Origin: JAOXRU01 sp965247735
Lineage (GTDB): Bacteria > Bacteroidota > Bacteroidia > Flavobacteriales > Flavobacteriaceae
DNA length: 64,000 nucleotides
Reading direction: 5' to 3'
Assembly (NCBI GenBank): GCA_965247735.1
Contig: CBDFHN010000002.1
Span: forward strand, 1,302,001 to 1,366,000
Positions 8,591 through 16,525 of the stretch are shown here, one piece after another. The notes under the pieces were generated by a model. It did not search any database and was not told where the DNA came from. It saw nothing but the letters and a program-made list of their open reading frames with translations. Each line of letters starts with the position of its first letter. Position 1 is the first letter of the stretch. A program made the translations under genes and the position numbers.

Positions 8591-9463
8591 CTACTTTTTC
8601 CCAGCTTGAAACAAAAAGTCTTTTTCTACTTTTGACAAACTTTCATAACCAGATTTGCTAATTTTATCCAAAATACTATCGATCTTTTTTTGATGCTCAT
8701 CTTTAGATACTTTAGCCTTTGTTTGCGCTTTTTTTGTGCTAGCGGATTTTTTATACACCGTTTTTAGTGGCTTATTTTTTTTTGATTTAAAAACAGCTAC
8801 AATAGCATCGCCAATTTTTGCAAACCACTCTCCTATATCATTTCCTTTATACAACTGTTTTGCATAGACATAACCTAATAATGCTCCGCCTATATGCGCA
8901 ATTCTACCTCCAGAATTACCATTTGGCAACATTACTAAATCTAAAACCACGAAAAACACACCAATATGCCAAAGTTTTACATTAAATAGTATTAAGGAAA
9001 CTTCTTGATTTGGCAGTGCTGTACAAATAAAAATTAAGACTGCCATTACTCCAGCAGAGGCTCCTATTAAAATTGAGTTTGTTCCAAAAAAAACAGGAAA
9101 AATATTATAGGCAAGCATATAAAGTAAACCTCCCAATATAACGCCCATAAAATAAACATTCAAAAACTGTCTGCCTTTATACAAATTTAAAAAGATACGT
9201 CCTGAGAAATAAAGTAGTATCATATTAAAAAAGACATGTCCAATTCCAGAATGAAAAAAAGAATAGGTAACTATTGACCATGGTTGCACTATATAATCCA
9301 AAACATTCTCAGGTAATTCTACCCAACTTGTTGACGAATGTGGTGGTACTTGCATAAAAAACACAAATAATGAATGAAAAATAAAAATCAATACATTAAT
9401 CGCGATCAGTTTTTCCGCTATAGAAAGACTTGCATATTTATATTTTAGACTAGTAACATCCAT
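8591..9463 (-). CDS. Rhomboid family intramembrane serine protease with C-terminal extension
   Basis: This rhomboid protease would cleave transmembrane segments within the membrane. With the ATG at 9463 it has 290 residues. That ATG shares its A with the TGA stop of the upstream gene (TGATG), so it is preferred over a TTG one codon upstream. The catalytic serine lies in GASAG (S136); the motif is GASA where the classic form is GASG. The catalytic histidine is H190 in RIAHIGG. An early HSGIGHVFFN segment matches the conserved loop-helix of rhomboids. After the six-helix core comes a basic, lysine-rich linker (about 215-250) and a C-terminal helical tail ending KVEKDFLFQAGKK, a DUF6576-type tail common in Bacteroidota rhomboids. 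It is translationally coupled to the second rhomboid upstream. Confidence 0.93.
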   Translation of the reverse strand: MDVTSLKYKYASLSIAEKLIAINVLIFIFHSLFVFFMQVPPHSSTSWVELPENVLDYIVQPWSIVTYSFFHSGIGHVFFNMILLYFSGRIFLNLYKGRQFLNVYFMGVILGGLLYMLAYNIFPVFFGTNSILIGASAGVMAVLIFICTALPNQEVSLILFNVKLWHIGVFFVVLDLVMLPNGNSGGRIAHIGGALLGYVYAKQLYKGNDIGEWFAKIGDAIVAVFKSKKNKPLKTVYKKSASTKKAQTKAKVSKDEHQKKIDSILDKISKSGYESLSKVEKDFLFQAGKK

Positions 9464-10194
9464 CAATTCCAGCGTTTATTATTAAAACTATTTTTTTTCC
9501 AATACCACATCATTATAAAACCAGTGATTGCTCCTCCGATATGCGCAAAATGTGCAGTTCCTGTATTGGCTCCTGAAAAACCAAAAAAGACATCACTTAC
9601 CAATATCAATGGAACAAAATATTTGGCTTTTATAGGAATTGGTAAAAAAATCATCATCATTTCTGAATTAGGAAACATAAAAGCATATGCCACCATAACC
9701 CCATATATAGCACCCGAAGCACCCACCATTGGAGTCCTAAAGATCTTAAACATTTCTTCCCAAGTCATTTTTAAATCTGAAGTAAGGGCCGTATAAATTT
9801 CACTTCTCCCCATCAATTCTAAAACATTTTCACTTGGATATCCAGCTGCAACCAACTCAGACATTCCCATCTCAAACTGCAAATAATTTACTGCCAACTG
9901 GAGAAGTACGGCACCTAAACCTGCCGAGAAATAAAAAAACAAAAACTTAGTCTTGCCCCAAACTTGTTCCAAAGCACTACCAAACATCCATAATGCAAGC
10001 ATGTTAAAAGCAATATGCCTGACTCCACCATGCATAAACATATGGGTAACTACCTGCCAAATTTTAAAATTTTCATTTTCAGGAAACCACACACTCAATA
10101 ACCCATACCCAAGATCTGGATATAACTGGACTCCAATAAAAATAATAGCATTTATAATTATCAAATGCTTTACTGTATCTGTAATTCTTATCAT
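9463..10194 (-). CDS. Rhomboid family intramembrane serine protease
   Basis: This 243-residue six-helix rhomboid carries the complete catalytic dyad: S160 in GASGAIYG and H218 in AHIGG. The L1-loop/helix signature HMFMHGGVRHIAFNM is at about residues 51-65. The insert between helices 3 and 4 is long (about residues 100-155). Its ATG (10194-10192) directly abuts the mutL stop codon, and its own stop overlaps the next rhomboid's start, so mutL and both rhomboids are probably translated from one message. The substrate is unknown. Confidence 0.95.
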   Translation of the reverse strand: MIRITDTVKHLIIINAIIFIGVQLYPDLGYGLLSVWFPENENFKIWQVVTHMFMHGGVRHIAFNMLALWMFGSALEQVWGKTKFLFFYFSAGLGAVLLQLAVNYLQFEMGMSELVAAGYPSENVLELMGRSEIYTALTSDLKMTWEEMFKIFRTPMVGASGAIYGVMVAYAFMFPNSEMMMIFLPIPIKAKYFVPLILVSDVFFGFSGANTGTAHFAHIGGAITGFIMMWYWKKNSFNNKRWN

Positions 10195-12048
10195 TTACAA
10201 AAATCTTTTATCCAACTCATCCACTGTTGTGGTAATATATATTGGTTTATTAAACGGAGAAACCATTGCTTCCTTACAAGCAAACAGATCATTAATTAGC
10301 GCCACCTGAGACTCATTTGTTAAAAATTCCCCAGTTTTTACTGCCAATGATTTACAAAGTGCTTTTGCCAAAATATCTGTCTGTGAAAAACTATCTTCTA
10401 CAAACTCTTGCTGTACATCTACTATTAATTGCTCAATAATAATGCTAACCTCGCTCTCAACAACCATTACCGGAATACCAGAAACAACAACTACATCTTC
10501 TTTAAACGCCTCAAACATAAAGCCTACATGTTCTAAGCTATTCTGTATTTCTTTTACAATGGCAATATCGGCGGTAGAAAAAGAAAGCTCTAACGGAAAC
10601 AACAATTGTTGACTTACTGCTTCTTGTACTGTTATATTTTTTAAAAATCGTTCGTAAAGCACGCGTTGATGTGCTCTTTGTTGATCTATTATTATCATAC
10701 CCGACTTTATATGAGTAATGATATATTTTTTACGAAGCTGAAAACTAGCAGCACTATCGTGCTTATCTTCTTCTTCAGAAAACAATTTTCCTGTAATCTC
10801 TTCTGATTCAAACTGAACACTTCCAAAATCACTTTCTATTCCTGTTTCTTCTTTTAATCCTGAATAAATACCTTCCCAGCTCTCCGAATTGGCCTTTTTA
10901 AAGCCTCCTCCTGATACTGCTTTACTAACAATACTTTCTTCTCTAAAAGGATTAAAACTAGAATCTACCTCCACCTGTGGTGTTCCTACAACCTTATTTT
11001 GGTATCCATAAGGAGTATCTAAATTGGTATTGCTATTAAAATCTAAGGTAGGCGCAACACTAAATTGCCCCAAACTATGTTTAACTGTAGATTTTAAAAT
11101 TGCATATAATGTATGCTCATCATCAAATTTAATTTCTGTTTTAGTAGGATGGATATTGATATCTAATGTTGATGGATCTACCGTTAAATAAATATAATAT
11201 CTAGGATAATGCTGTTCTTTTATTAAGCCTTCAAAAGCTGATACTACCGCATGATGTAAATAAGGGCTTTTTATAAAACGTCCATTAACAAAGAAAAACT
11301 GCTCTCCCCTACTTTTTTTAGCAAAATTGGGCTTGCAAACAAAACCTTGTACTGTTACCACTGCAGTATCTTCTGTTATTGGCACCAATCTTTCGTTAGT
11401 TTTATCGCCAAAAACATTTACAATCCGTTTTCTTAAATTGGATTGCGGTAAATTATATAATTCTGAACTATTATTAAAAAATATGAAATGAATTTCTGGA
11501 TGCGCTAAAGACACCCGATGAAACTCGTCTATAATATGGCGAAGTTCTACCTGGTCTGATTTTAAAAAATTTCGACGTGCAGGAATATTAAAAAACAAAT
11601 TCTTAACTGCTACGGATGTTCCGTTTGGCACAACGGTAATATCCTGAGCAACAATAACGCTACCTTCCATTTTTATAAGAGTACCAACATCATTTCCAGC
11701 TTGTTTGGTATTCATCTCTACATGAGCAATGGCTCCTATAGACGCTAATGCTTCTCCTCTAAATCCTTTGGTATTTAGATCAAAAAGATCTTCGGCAGTA
11801 CTAATTTTGGAAGTAGCATGACGCTCAAAACTAAGTCTGGCATCAGTATCGCTCATTCCCTTTCCATTGTCAATAACCTGAACTAGTGTTTTTCCTGCTT
11901 CTTTAATGATTAGTTTTACCTCTGTTGCCCCAGCATCAATTGCATTCTCTAACAACTCCTTTACAACAGAAGCGGGTCTTTGTACTACTTCTCCTGCTGC
12001 TATCTGATTTGCAACATGATCTGGTAAAAGCTTAATTATATCTGCCAT
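10195..12048 (-). CDS. mutL: DNA mismatch repair protein MutL
   Basis: MutL couples mismatch recognition by MutS to strand removal. The N-terminal GHKL ATPase domain is intact: E32 and N35 in ELLENAIDAGAT, DNGKGM at 60-65, and TKGFRGEAL at 93-101. The 617 residues include a low-conservation linker (about 335-430) and a C-terminal dimerisation domain. The C-terminal endonuclease motif DQHAxxExxxxE of nicking MutL proteins is degenerate here: DQQRAHQRVLYE from D455, where H and A are replaced and the first E is Q. The later Cys/His metal-binding motif of the CPHGRP type is replaced by SPFNKP near residue 596. It therefore probably binds ATP and dimerises but may not nick DNA. It follows the small membrane-protein gene after 7 bp. 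Confidence 0.97.
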   Translation of the reverse strand: MADIIKLLPDHVANQIAAGEVVQRPASVVKELLENAIDAGATEVKLIIKEAGKTLVQVIDNGKGMSDTDARLSFERHATSKISTAEDLFDLNTKGFRGEALASIGAIAHVEMNTKQAGNDVGTLIKMEGSVIVAQDITVVPNGTSVAVKNLFFNIPARRNFLKSDQVELRHIIDEFHRVSLAHPEIHFIFFNNSSELYNLPQSNLRKRIVNVFGDKTNERLVPITEDTAVVTVQGFVCKPNFAKKSRGEQFFFVNGRFIKSPYLHHAVVSAFEGLIKEQHYPRYYIYLTVDPSTLDINIHPTKTEIKFDDEHTLYAILKSTVKHSLGQFSVAPTLDFNSNTNLDTPYGYQNKVVGTPQVEVDSSFNPFREESIVSKAVSGGGFKKANSESWEGIYSGLKEETGIESDFGSVQFESEEITGKLFSEEEDKHDSAASFQLRKKYIITHIKSGMIIIDQQRAHQRVLYERFLKNITVQEAVSQQLLFPLELSFSTADIAIVKEIQNSLEHVGFMFEAFKEDVVVVSGIPVMVVESEVSIIIEQLIVDVQQEFVEDSFSQTDILAKALCKSLAVKTGEFLTNESQVALINDLFACKEAMVSPFNKPIYITTTVDELDKRFL

Positions 12049-12055
12049 TTATTTT

Positions 12056-12337
12056 TTAAAAACTGAATATAGATAAATCAAAATCAATAATAAATAGAAA
12101 ACCCAATACTAAAACCGACAATATAATTGCCAACCTAATAGTAACATCCTTGTCTTGTCTTTCTCTTAGCTCTCCAAAAGCATTTTTAATTTTTGATTTG
12201 ATTCCACCTCTAGCACCAATGGTACTTCTATATTTATCAAATTTCTGAGAAAATTCATAAACATTACCTTCCCCATTATCATCATAATGCCGAGGTTCAT
12301 AACCAAACTTCTTATTCTTCTTTAATTTAATTCCCAT
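12056..12337 (-). CDS. Small single-pass membrane protein, conserved in Flavobacteriia
   Basis: The protein has 93 residues from the ATG at 12337. An in-frame TTG at 12355 would add six residues, but it lies inside a perfect promoter element (12353-12360), so it cannot be the start of the message. The basic N-terminus MGIKLKKNKKFGYEPR is followed by a polar region and a C-terminal transmembrane helix (about residues 70-92) after the basic segment LRERQDKDVTIR. Homologues in this family are often labelled riboflavin synthase subunit beta, apparently because of their proximity to ribH. I see no lumazine-synthase motif, so that name is not supported. It is the first gene of the mutL operon. Function unknown. 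Confidence 0.8.
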   Translation of the reverse strand: MGIKLKKNKKFGYEPRHYDDNGEGNVYEFSQKFDKYRSTIGARGGIKSKIKNAFGELRERQDKDVTIRLAIILSVLVLGFLFIIDFDLSIFSF

Positions 12338-12352
12338 AATACACTTAGATTT

Positions 12353-12360
12353 CAAAGTTA
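12353..12360 (-). promoter_or_regulatory. -7 promoter element upstream of the mutL operon
   Basis: The minus strand reads TAACTTTG, a perfect match to the Bacteroidota -7 consensus TAnnTTTG. It lies 15 bp before the ATG at 12337. A TTG-rich stretch lies upstream, but a -33 element at the usual spacing is not clear. Confidence 0.55.
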
Positions 12361-12519
12361 CTTAAAATCAAAAACAATACCGAAGTTAGTCTTGCTAAAA
12401 AAAACTAAAAATTTGACAGGTTTTCTACAACTTACAATAGTGTTAGTGACAATACTGCATAACAAAACACACTACTATCTTTTAAAGGTAATAGCTAATT
12501 AAGAAAAATACTAGATTTT

Positions 12520-13008
12520 TTATGCGTTTTTATTAAGAACAGCCATTTTTATTGCTGCAATAGCAGCCTCTGTTCCCTTATTGCCATGCTTACCACCACT
12601 TCTATCTATTGATTGTTGTATATTATTATCAGTAAGTACACAAAAGATAACAGGGGTATCGGTAAGCACATTTAGGTCTTTAATTCCCTGAGCAGTAGCA
12701 CTACAGACAAAATCAAAATGTTTGGTTTCTCCTTGAATAACACTTCCTATAGTTATAATAGCATCAAATTTATTGGTTGCTATCATTTTTTTAGCGCCAA
12801 ATATCAACTCATAGCTGCCAGGAACATCCCATCGTGTAATTTGATCTTCTGGAACACCACAGTCTAACAAAGTATCTTTAGCTCCATTAAACAGTCCTTC
12901 TGTTATTTTAGAATTCCATTCTGAAACAACAATCCCAAACCGAAATTGTTTCGCGTTTGGGATTGTTGTTTTATCATAAGCTGATAAATTTTTATGTATT
13001 GTAGCCAT
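12520..13008 (-). CDS. ribH: 6,7-dimethyl-8-ribityllumazine synthase
   Basis: RibH condenses 5-amino-6-ribitylaminouracil with 3,4-dihydroxy-2-butanone 4-phosphate, the penultimate step of riboflavin synthesis. The 162 residues are the normal length. Family marks are FGIVVSEWN (residues 24-32), VPGSYELIFGAKK (62-74), the active-site GETKHFDF with H97, and the phosphate-binding GGKHGNKG (138-145). It lies 3 bp after the TPR gene and is co-transcribed with it. The 182 bp between its stop and the next gene's start (12337) hold that gene's promoter and no obvious hairpin. Confidence 0.97.
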   Translation of the reverse strand: MATIHKNLSAYDKTTIPNAKQFRFGIVVSEWNSKITEGLFNGAKDTLLDCGVPEDQITRWDVPGSYELIFGAKKMIATNKFDAIITIGSVIQGETKHFDFVCSATAQGIKDLNVLTDTPVIFCVLTDNNIQQSIDRSGGKHGNKGTEAAIAAIKMAVLNKNA

Positions 13009-13011
13009 ATT

Positions 13012-13776
13012 CTAGTTGTTAGCCTGAGCCTGCCCAATAAACATATCTATAGTTCTACCTTCTTCTGAAGTTGCAAAATCGTCTTTTATTCTTTTAAAAT
13101 ACGTTAATGCTTTATCTTTATCTCCTAACTCTAATGCTACACTACCAGCTTTATATAAAAAACGAGGTGTTGTATATTCATTATCGCTATGCTTAAATGC
13201 TTTTTCGTAATAACCAATAGCATCATCTGCTTGTCCTAATTGCATAAAAGCATCTCCTAAACCTCCTTTTGCCATAGCACCTAACATATCATCACTAGAA
13301 GAAAAGTTTTCTAAATGAGAAATAGCGTTTTGGTATTCGTTTAGATTTAAATATGCCATACCTGCAGAATAATTTGCAAGATTAGCTGCTTTAGTTCCAC
13401 TATATTCACTTATAATGTCTAAAAAACCATATTTTCCATTAGCACCATTAAGTGCTACATTTAATAAAGAATCTTTTGCTACAGCGTTTACTGCTTGATC
13501 AAAATGCTGCTGTGCATAAAACAATTCATTAGAAGCTTCTTTTTCTTTTGGCTTAGTTATAAACTGATTAAAAGCTAAATAGCCTAAAACACCAATTACA
13601 ACTACACCAATAAATCCTAAAATATAGTTTTGTTTTTTAGCAACCCACTGCTCCGTTCTAGAGGCGCCCTCATCTAAAGTAGTAAAAACTTCAGCAGTAG
13701 TACTATCGTGCTGATCTACTTGTGCTTCTTCTTCTTTATTTTTTGGTTTATATCCTCTTTTCTTATATGTTGCCAT
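13012..13776 (-). CDS. Membrane-anchored tetratricopeptide repeat protein
   Basis: The protein has 254 residues from the ATG at 13776. A longer frame from a TTG at 13800 is rejected because that codon lies within a perfect -7 promoter element. The N-terminus is charged and cytoplasmic (MATYKKRGYKPKNKEEE). A single transmembrane helix sits at about residues 46-64, and TPR-like helical hairpins follow (GMAYLNLNEYQNAISHL, GDAFMQLGQADDAIGYY, GSVALELGDKDKALTYF). The layout resembles YfgM-type anchored TPR proteins that work with chaperones or secretion machinery, but this is only structural similarity. It shares its promoter region with the divergent recF gene. Confidence 0.88.
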   Translation of the reverse strand: MATYKKRGYKPKNKEEEAQVDQHDSTTAEVFTTLDEGASRTEQWVAKKQNYILGFIGVVVIGVLGYLAFNQFITKPKEKEASNELFYAQQHFDQAVNAVAKDSLLNVALNGANGKYGFLDIISEYSGTKAANLANYSAGMAYLNLNEYQNAISHLENFSSSDDMLGAMAKGGLGDAFMQLGQADDAIGYYEKAFKHSDNEYTTPRFLYKAGSVALELGDKDKALTYFKRIKDDFATSEEGRTIDMFIGQAQANN

Positions 13777-13797
13777 AATATCTTTATTTAAGTGCAG

Positions 13798-13805
13798 CAA
13801 AAGTA
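13798..13805 (-). promoter_or_regulatory. -7 promoter element of the TPR-ribH operon
   Basis: The minus strand reads TACTTTTG, a perfect TAnnTTTG match, 21 bp before the ATG at 13776. It overlaps the alternative TTG start and so decides the start codon. Confidence 0.55.
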
Positions 13806-13912
13806 AAATTTTTATTGAGAATGAAAAGCTTATTTATTTGTATTTTTTCAATATTTTGTAGTTTATTTGATGTTCTTAAAAAATAAAGAGCATTAACAGT
13901 GATTATTTATAC

Positions 13913-14992
13913 ATGTTTTTAAAAAAATTATCCCTTATCAATTATAAAAATTTTGAAGCTATAGATTTTGAATTCGATTTTAAAATCAACTGTTTTGTGG
14001 GAAATAATGGTATTGGTAAAACTAATGTTTTGGATGCTATTTATCACTTGTCTTTTGGAAAGAGTTACTTTAACCCCGTTGCAAGCCAAAATATTAAACA
14101 TAACACTGATTTTTATGTGATTGACGGAGAGTTTGAAAAAGAAAAACGTCAAGAAAAAATTATTTGTAGTCTAAAAAAAGGGCAGAAAAAGGTCATTAAA
14201 AAAAATGGAAAAGCCTATGATAAATTTGCCGATCATATTGGTTTTATTCCCTTAGTAATTATTTCTCCTTCTGATAGAGATCTTATATTAGAAGGGAGTG
14301 ATACCCGAAGAAAATTTATTGATGGTGTTATTTCTCAATCTGATAAAGCTTACCTAAAAACATTATTAAATTATAACAAAATAGTAGCTCAACGAAATGC
14401 GTTACTGAAGTATTTTGCGCTAAATCATACTTTTGATAGTGAAACATTAAGCGTTTATGACCAACAACTTCATGAATTTGGTACAGAAATATACAAAAAG
14501 AGGGCTGCTTTTCTAACAGATTTTATTCCTGTATTTAAAAAACGATATGCTACAATTGCTAATAATGATGAAGCTGTAACTATTAATTATGACAGTAAGC
14601 TTAAAGACAATTCTTTAGTAGATTTATTGGCACAACAACTTCAAAAAGATAGAGCAGTACATTATACTAGTGTTGGAATTCATAAGGATGATCTTAGTTT
14701 TGAAATTAAAAACTATCCCATTAAAAAGTTTGGAAGTCAAGGACAGCAAAAATCATTTTTGATTGCATTAAAATTAGCACAGTTTGATTTTATTAAGGAA
14801 AAAGCAAAAACAACACCTATTTTACTGTTGGACGATATTTTTGACAAATTAGACGAACAACGGGTAAAACAGATTATATCTTTGGTAGATAATGATAATT
14901 TTGGACAAATATTTATAAGCGATACGCATATAGAGCGTACTGAAAATGTGGTCAAAGAAATCCATCAATCTTATAAAATATTTAAATTGTAA
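13913..14992 (+). CDS. recF: DNA replication and repair protein RecF
   Basis: RecF is an SMC-like ATPase that helps load RecA at gapped DNA with RecO and RecR. The 359 residues are the usual length. Walker A GNNGIGKT is at residues 30-37. The ABC signature region is GSQGQQKSFLIALKLAQ at about 272-288. Walker B is LLLDDIFDKLD at about 303-313, and the D-loop/H-loop region IFISDTHIERTE follows. The family-typical DRDLILEGSDTRRKFID segment is at about 120-136. It is transcribed divergently from the TPR-ribH operon with 136 bp between the starts, where no perfect plus-strand TAnnTTTG was found. Confidence 0.97.
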   Translation: MFLKKLSLINYKNFEAIDFEFDFKINCFVGNNGIGKTNVLDAIYHLSFGKSYFNPVASQNIKHNTDFYVIDGEFEKEKRQEKIICSLKKGQKKVIKKNGKAYDKFADHIGFIPLVIISPSDRDLILEGSDTRRKFIDGVISQSDKAYLKTLLNYNKIVAQRNALLKYFALNHTFDSETLSVYDQQLHEFGTEIYKKRAAFLTDFIPVFKKRYATIANNDEAVTINYDSKLKDNSLVDLLAQQLQKDRAVHYTSVGIHKDDLSFEIKNYPIKKFGSQGQQKSFLIALKLAQFDFIKEKAKTTPILLLDDIFDKLDEQRVKQIISLVDNDNFGQIFISDTHIERTENVVKEIHQSYKIFKL

Positions 14993-14997
14993 TTTTG
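14990..14997 (+). promoter_or_regulatory. Candidate -7 element for the lipoprotein gene
   Basis: The sequence is TAATTTTG, a perfect TAnnTTTG match. It overlaps the recF stop codon and lies about 50 bp before the lipoprotein start. No clear -33 element. Confidence 0.4.
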
Positions 14998-15045
14998 CCC
15001 ATTCGCATTTTTAAAATAAAACTTTAAAATGTTGAAATAAAACAA

Positions 15046-15480
15046 GTGAAAATGAAACTTAAACTATTATCTAGCTGTATTGCACTTTTATTATTTATTT
15101 CTTGTAGCCAAAAAGTAACCAAAAAAGATTTAACACATTTAAGTGGGTTTTGGGAGATTGAAAAAGTTATCTTTACTGATGGAGAAACAAAAACCTATGA
15201 TATTAACCCTATTGTAGATCACTATCAGCTTTTTGAGAATTCTACTGGAATTAAAAAGAAAGGAATCCCAAAATTTGATGGGACTTTTAAAACTTCGGGC
15301 AATCAAGATCATTTTAAGATTGTATATACAGAAACTATCATAACAATTGCTTTTAACAATGCATTAAGCAATAGAATAGAAGAAATAGTTTCCTTATCTG
15401 AAAGCCAATTGACTTTAAAAAATGAAGAAGGCGTATTATATTACTATAAGCGTTTTACACCCATTAATATTGCTGAATAA
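15046..15480 (+). CDS. Lipocalin-like lipoprotein
   Basis: The protein has up to 144 residues. The start is GTG at 15046, or ATG two codons later at 15052; both keep the signal peptide. The signal peptide ends in a lipobox (LLLFISC, Cys at about residue 20 from the GTG), so the mature protein is probably a lipid-anchored envelope protein. The mature part has a short lipocalin-like beta pattern beginning LSGFWEIEKVIFTDGETKTY and ending SQLTLKNEEGVLYYYKRF. Similar small lipocalin-family proteins sit beside recF in other flavobacteria. Ligand and function are unknown. Confidence 0.8.
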   Translation: MKMKLKLLSSCIALLLFISCSQKVTKKDLTHLSGFWEIEKVIFTDGETKTYDINPIVDHYQLFENSTGIKKKGIPKFDGTFKTSGNQDHFKIVYTETIITIAFNNALSNRIEEIVSLSESQLTLKNEEGVLYYYKRFTPINIAE

Positions 15481-15622
15481 TAATAACAGCTATGCCATTA
15501 TGACCAACTAATACCTTTAAAAAAATATAAATACATGTAAAATCTGCTAAAAGTTTTTCGAGAAAATGACTAATATAGATGCACACATGTGACCACCAAC
15601 TTAATAAAAAAGAGAAAGAAAG

Positions 15623-15919
15623 ATGAAAAGGAGAAAAAATGATTATAGCCCAATTAGTGATGTTCTGGGTTCTTTTATAAAAGAAAACAGACTAGAAAAA
15701 GGTTTTGATAAGGTAAATGTAGCACAAGCCTGGACCGACCTAATGGGCAATGGAGTTAACAACTATACCACAGCAGTACAATTAAAAGGGACCACACTTT
15801 ATGTATCTTTATCTTCTTCTGTTCTTAGAGAAGAACTTAGCTATGGAAAGCAAAAAATAATTAGAATGCTTAATGAAGAACTCCGAAAAGATGTTATTAA
15901 AGATCTTGTATTGAGATAA
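15623..15919 (+). CDS. DUF721/DciA-like protein
   Basis: This is a 98-residue protein of the DUF721 family (PF05258). The family includes DciA, which loads the replicative helicase in many bacteria. The conserved features are AQAWTDLMGNGVNNYTTAV and then LKGTTLYVSLSSSVLREELSY, followed by a short helical C-terminus (LNEELRKDVIKDLVLR). It is shorter than proteobacterial DciA and consists of little more than the core KH-like domain. Its place next to recF fits a replication or repair role; the helicase-loader function is inferred from the family. A strong bidirectional terminator follows 23 bp after the stop. Confidence 0.85.
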   Translation: MKRRKNDYSPISDVLGSFIKENRLEKGFDKVNVAQAWTDLMGNGVNNYTTAVQLKGTTLYVSLSSSVLREELSYGKQKIIRMLNEELRKDVIKDLVLR

Positions 15920-15941
15920 TCTTTTTACATAAAAAAATAGC

Positions 15942-15981
15942 AAAAAAGCCAAGTACATTTTAAAATGTACTTGGCTTTTTT
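15942..15981. terminator. Perfect 20-bp palindrome, bidirectional intrinsic terminator
   Basis: The arms 15942-15961 and 15962-15981 are exact reverse complements. Each contains the core GCCAAGTACATTTT and ends in a run of six A or T. The U-tract on either strand fits termination of the recF-lipoprotein-DUF721 unit and of anything arriving from the right. Confidence 0.85.
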
Positions 15982-16162
15982 ATTTAAAATAATCTAGAGA
16001 AACATTTTCTCTATTATACCAATTCTTACTTAAAATAAGCCCAACAAAACGTTCTTTTTTCCTTTTTATCTCATTAAAAAAAGAAACCGTAGCTAAGACT
16101 ATGCTTGTTTTTTTTTGTAATTCATATAAAGAAAAAAAATCTTCATTTTCTTTTACGCTCAT
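15980..16162 (-). CDS. Doubtful 60-codon ORF
   Basis: An open frame of 60 codons runs from the ATG at 16162, with its stop inside the terminator palindrome. The predicted peptide is lysine- and phenylalanine-rich with no domain I recognise and no signal peptide. It lies almost entirely between two inverted repeats (16014-16036 and 16161-16183), so it may be a by-product of that element rather than a gene. Listed only for completeness. Confidence 0.15.
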   Translation of the reverse strand: MSVKENEDFFSLYELQKKTSIVLATVSFFNEIKRKKERFVGLILSKNWYNRENVSLDYFK

Positions 16163-16183
16163 TTCAAATAAGAATTGGTACTA
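16014..16183. repeat. 170-bp region bounded by imperfect 23-bp inverted repeats
   Basis: The left arm 16014-16036 and right arm 16161-16183 match in inverted orientation at 19 of 23 positions. They include an uninterrupted 12-bp core, taccaattctta at 16017-16028 and its complement at 16169-16180. The size and layout resemble a MITE-like miniature element or a large transcribed hairpin. No clear target-site duplication was seen. It sits between the DUF721 terminator and the end of the giant surface-protein gene. Confidence 0.45.
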
Positions 16184-16198
16184 CTTACATAACTGATA

Positions 16199-16223
16199 TT
16201 AATTTTATGCAACTAAAAATTAA
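16199..16223 (-). terminator. Weak AT-only hairpin at the giant gene's stop codon
   Basis: TTAATTTTA and TAAAAATTAA can pair around TGCAAC with one bulge, overlapping the stop codon at 16220-16222. It has no GC in the stem, so termination is doubtful. Confidence 0.2.
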
Positions 16224-16525
16224 TTTGTGATATACAAATACCCTTGTACTAAAACTACTTTACCATGATAGTTATAATTAACCATGTAAAAATATACTCC
16301 TGCTGGAAGCGCATCTTCTTTTTTAACTGTTGATCTAGCACTAGAAATACCTCTAAATACATTTCCTCTATTATCATATCCTTTAATTTCAAATACTGCT
16401 ATTCCCCATCGGTTATAAATATTTACCGTATTATCTGGATAATTTTCAATATTTTCTATTCTAAAGAAAGCATTGGTATCATCTCCATTTAATGATAATA
16501 TCTCGTTTGCTATTCTAACACAATC
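16220..16525 (-). other. T9SS type B sorting domain (gliding-motility-associated C-terminal domain)
   Basis: The last ~100 residues match the CHU_C/TIGR04131 pattern. After SLNGDDTNAFF come ENYPDNTVNIYNRWGIAVFE, a YDNRGNVFRG segment, LPAGVYFYMVNY and the terminal GYLYITN. This domain directs export through the type IX secretion system and attachment or release at the cell surface, with processing by the T9SS machinery. It implies that the genome encodes a T9SS. Confidence 0.95.

Noticed and set aside
9464..9466. TTG start for the first-listed rhomboid
   Set aside because: The ATG one codon later overlaps the upstream stop as TGATG, the usual coupled arrangement.
13774..13800. Longer TPR protein from TTG 13800
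   Set aside because: The codon is inside the -7 promoter element, and the N-terminus from ATG 13776 fits the family.
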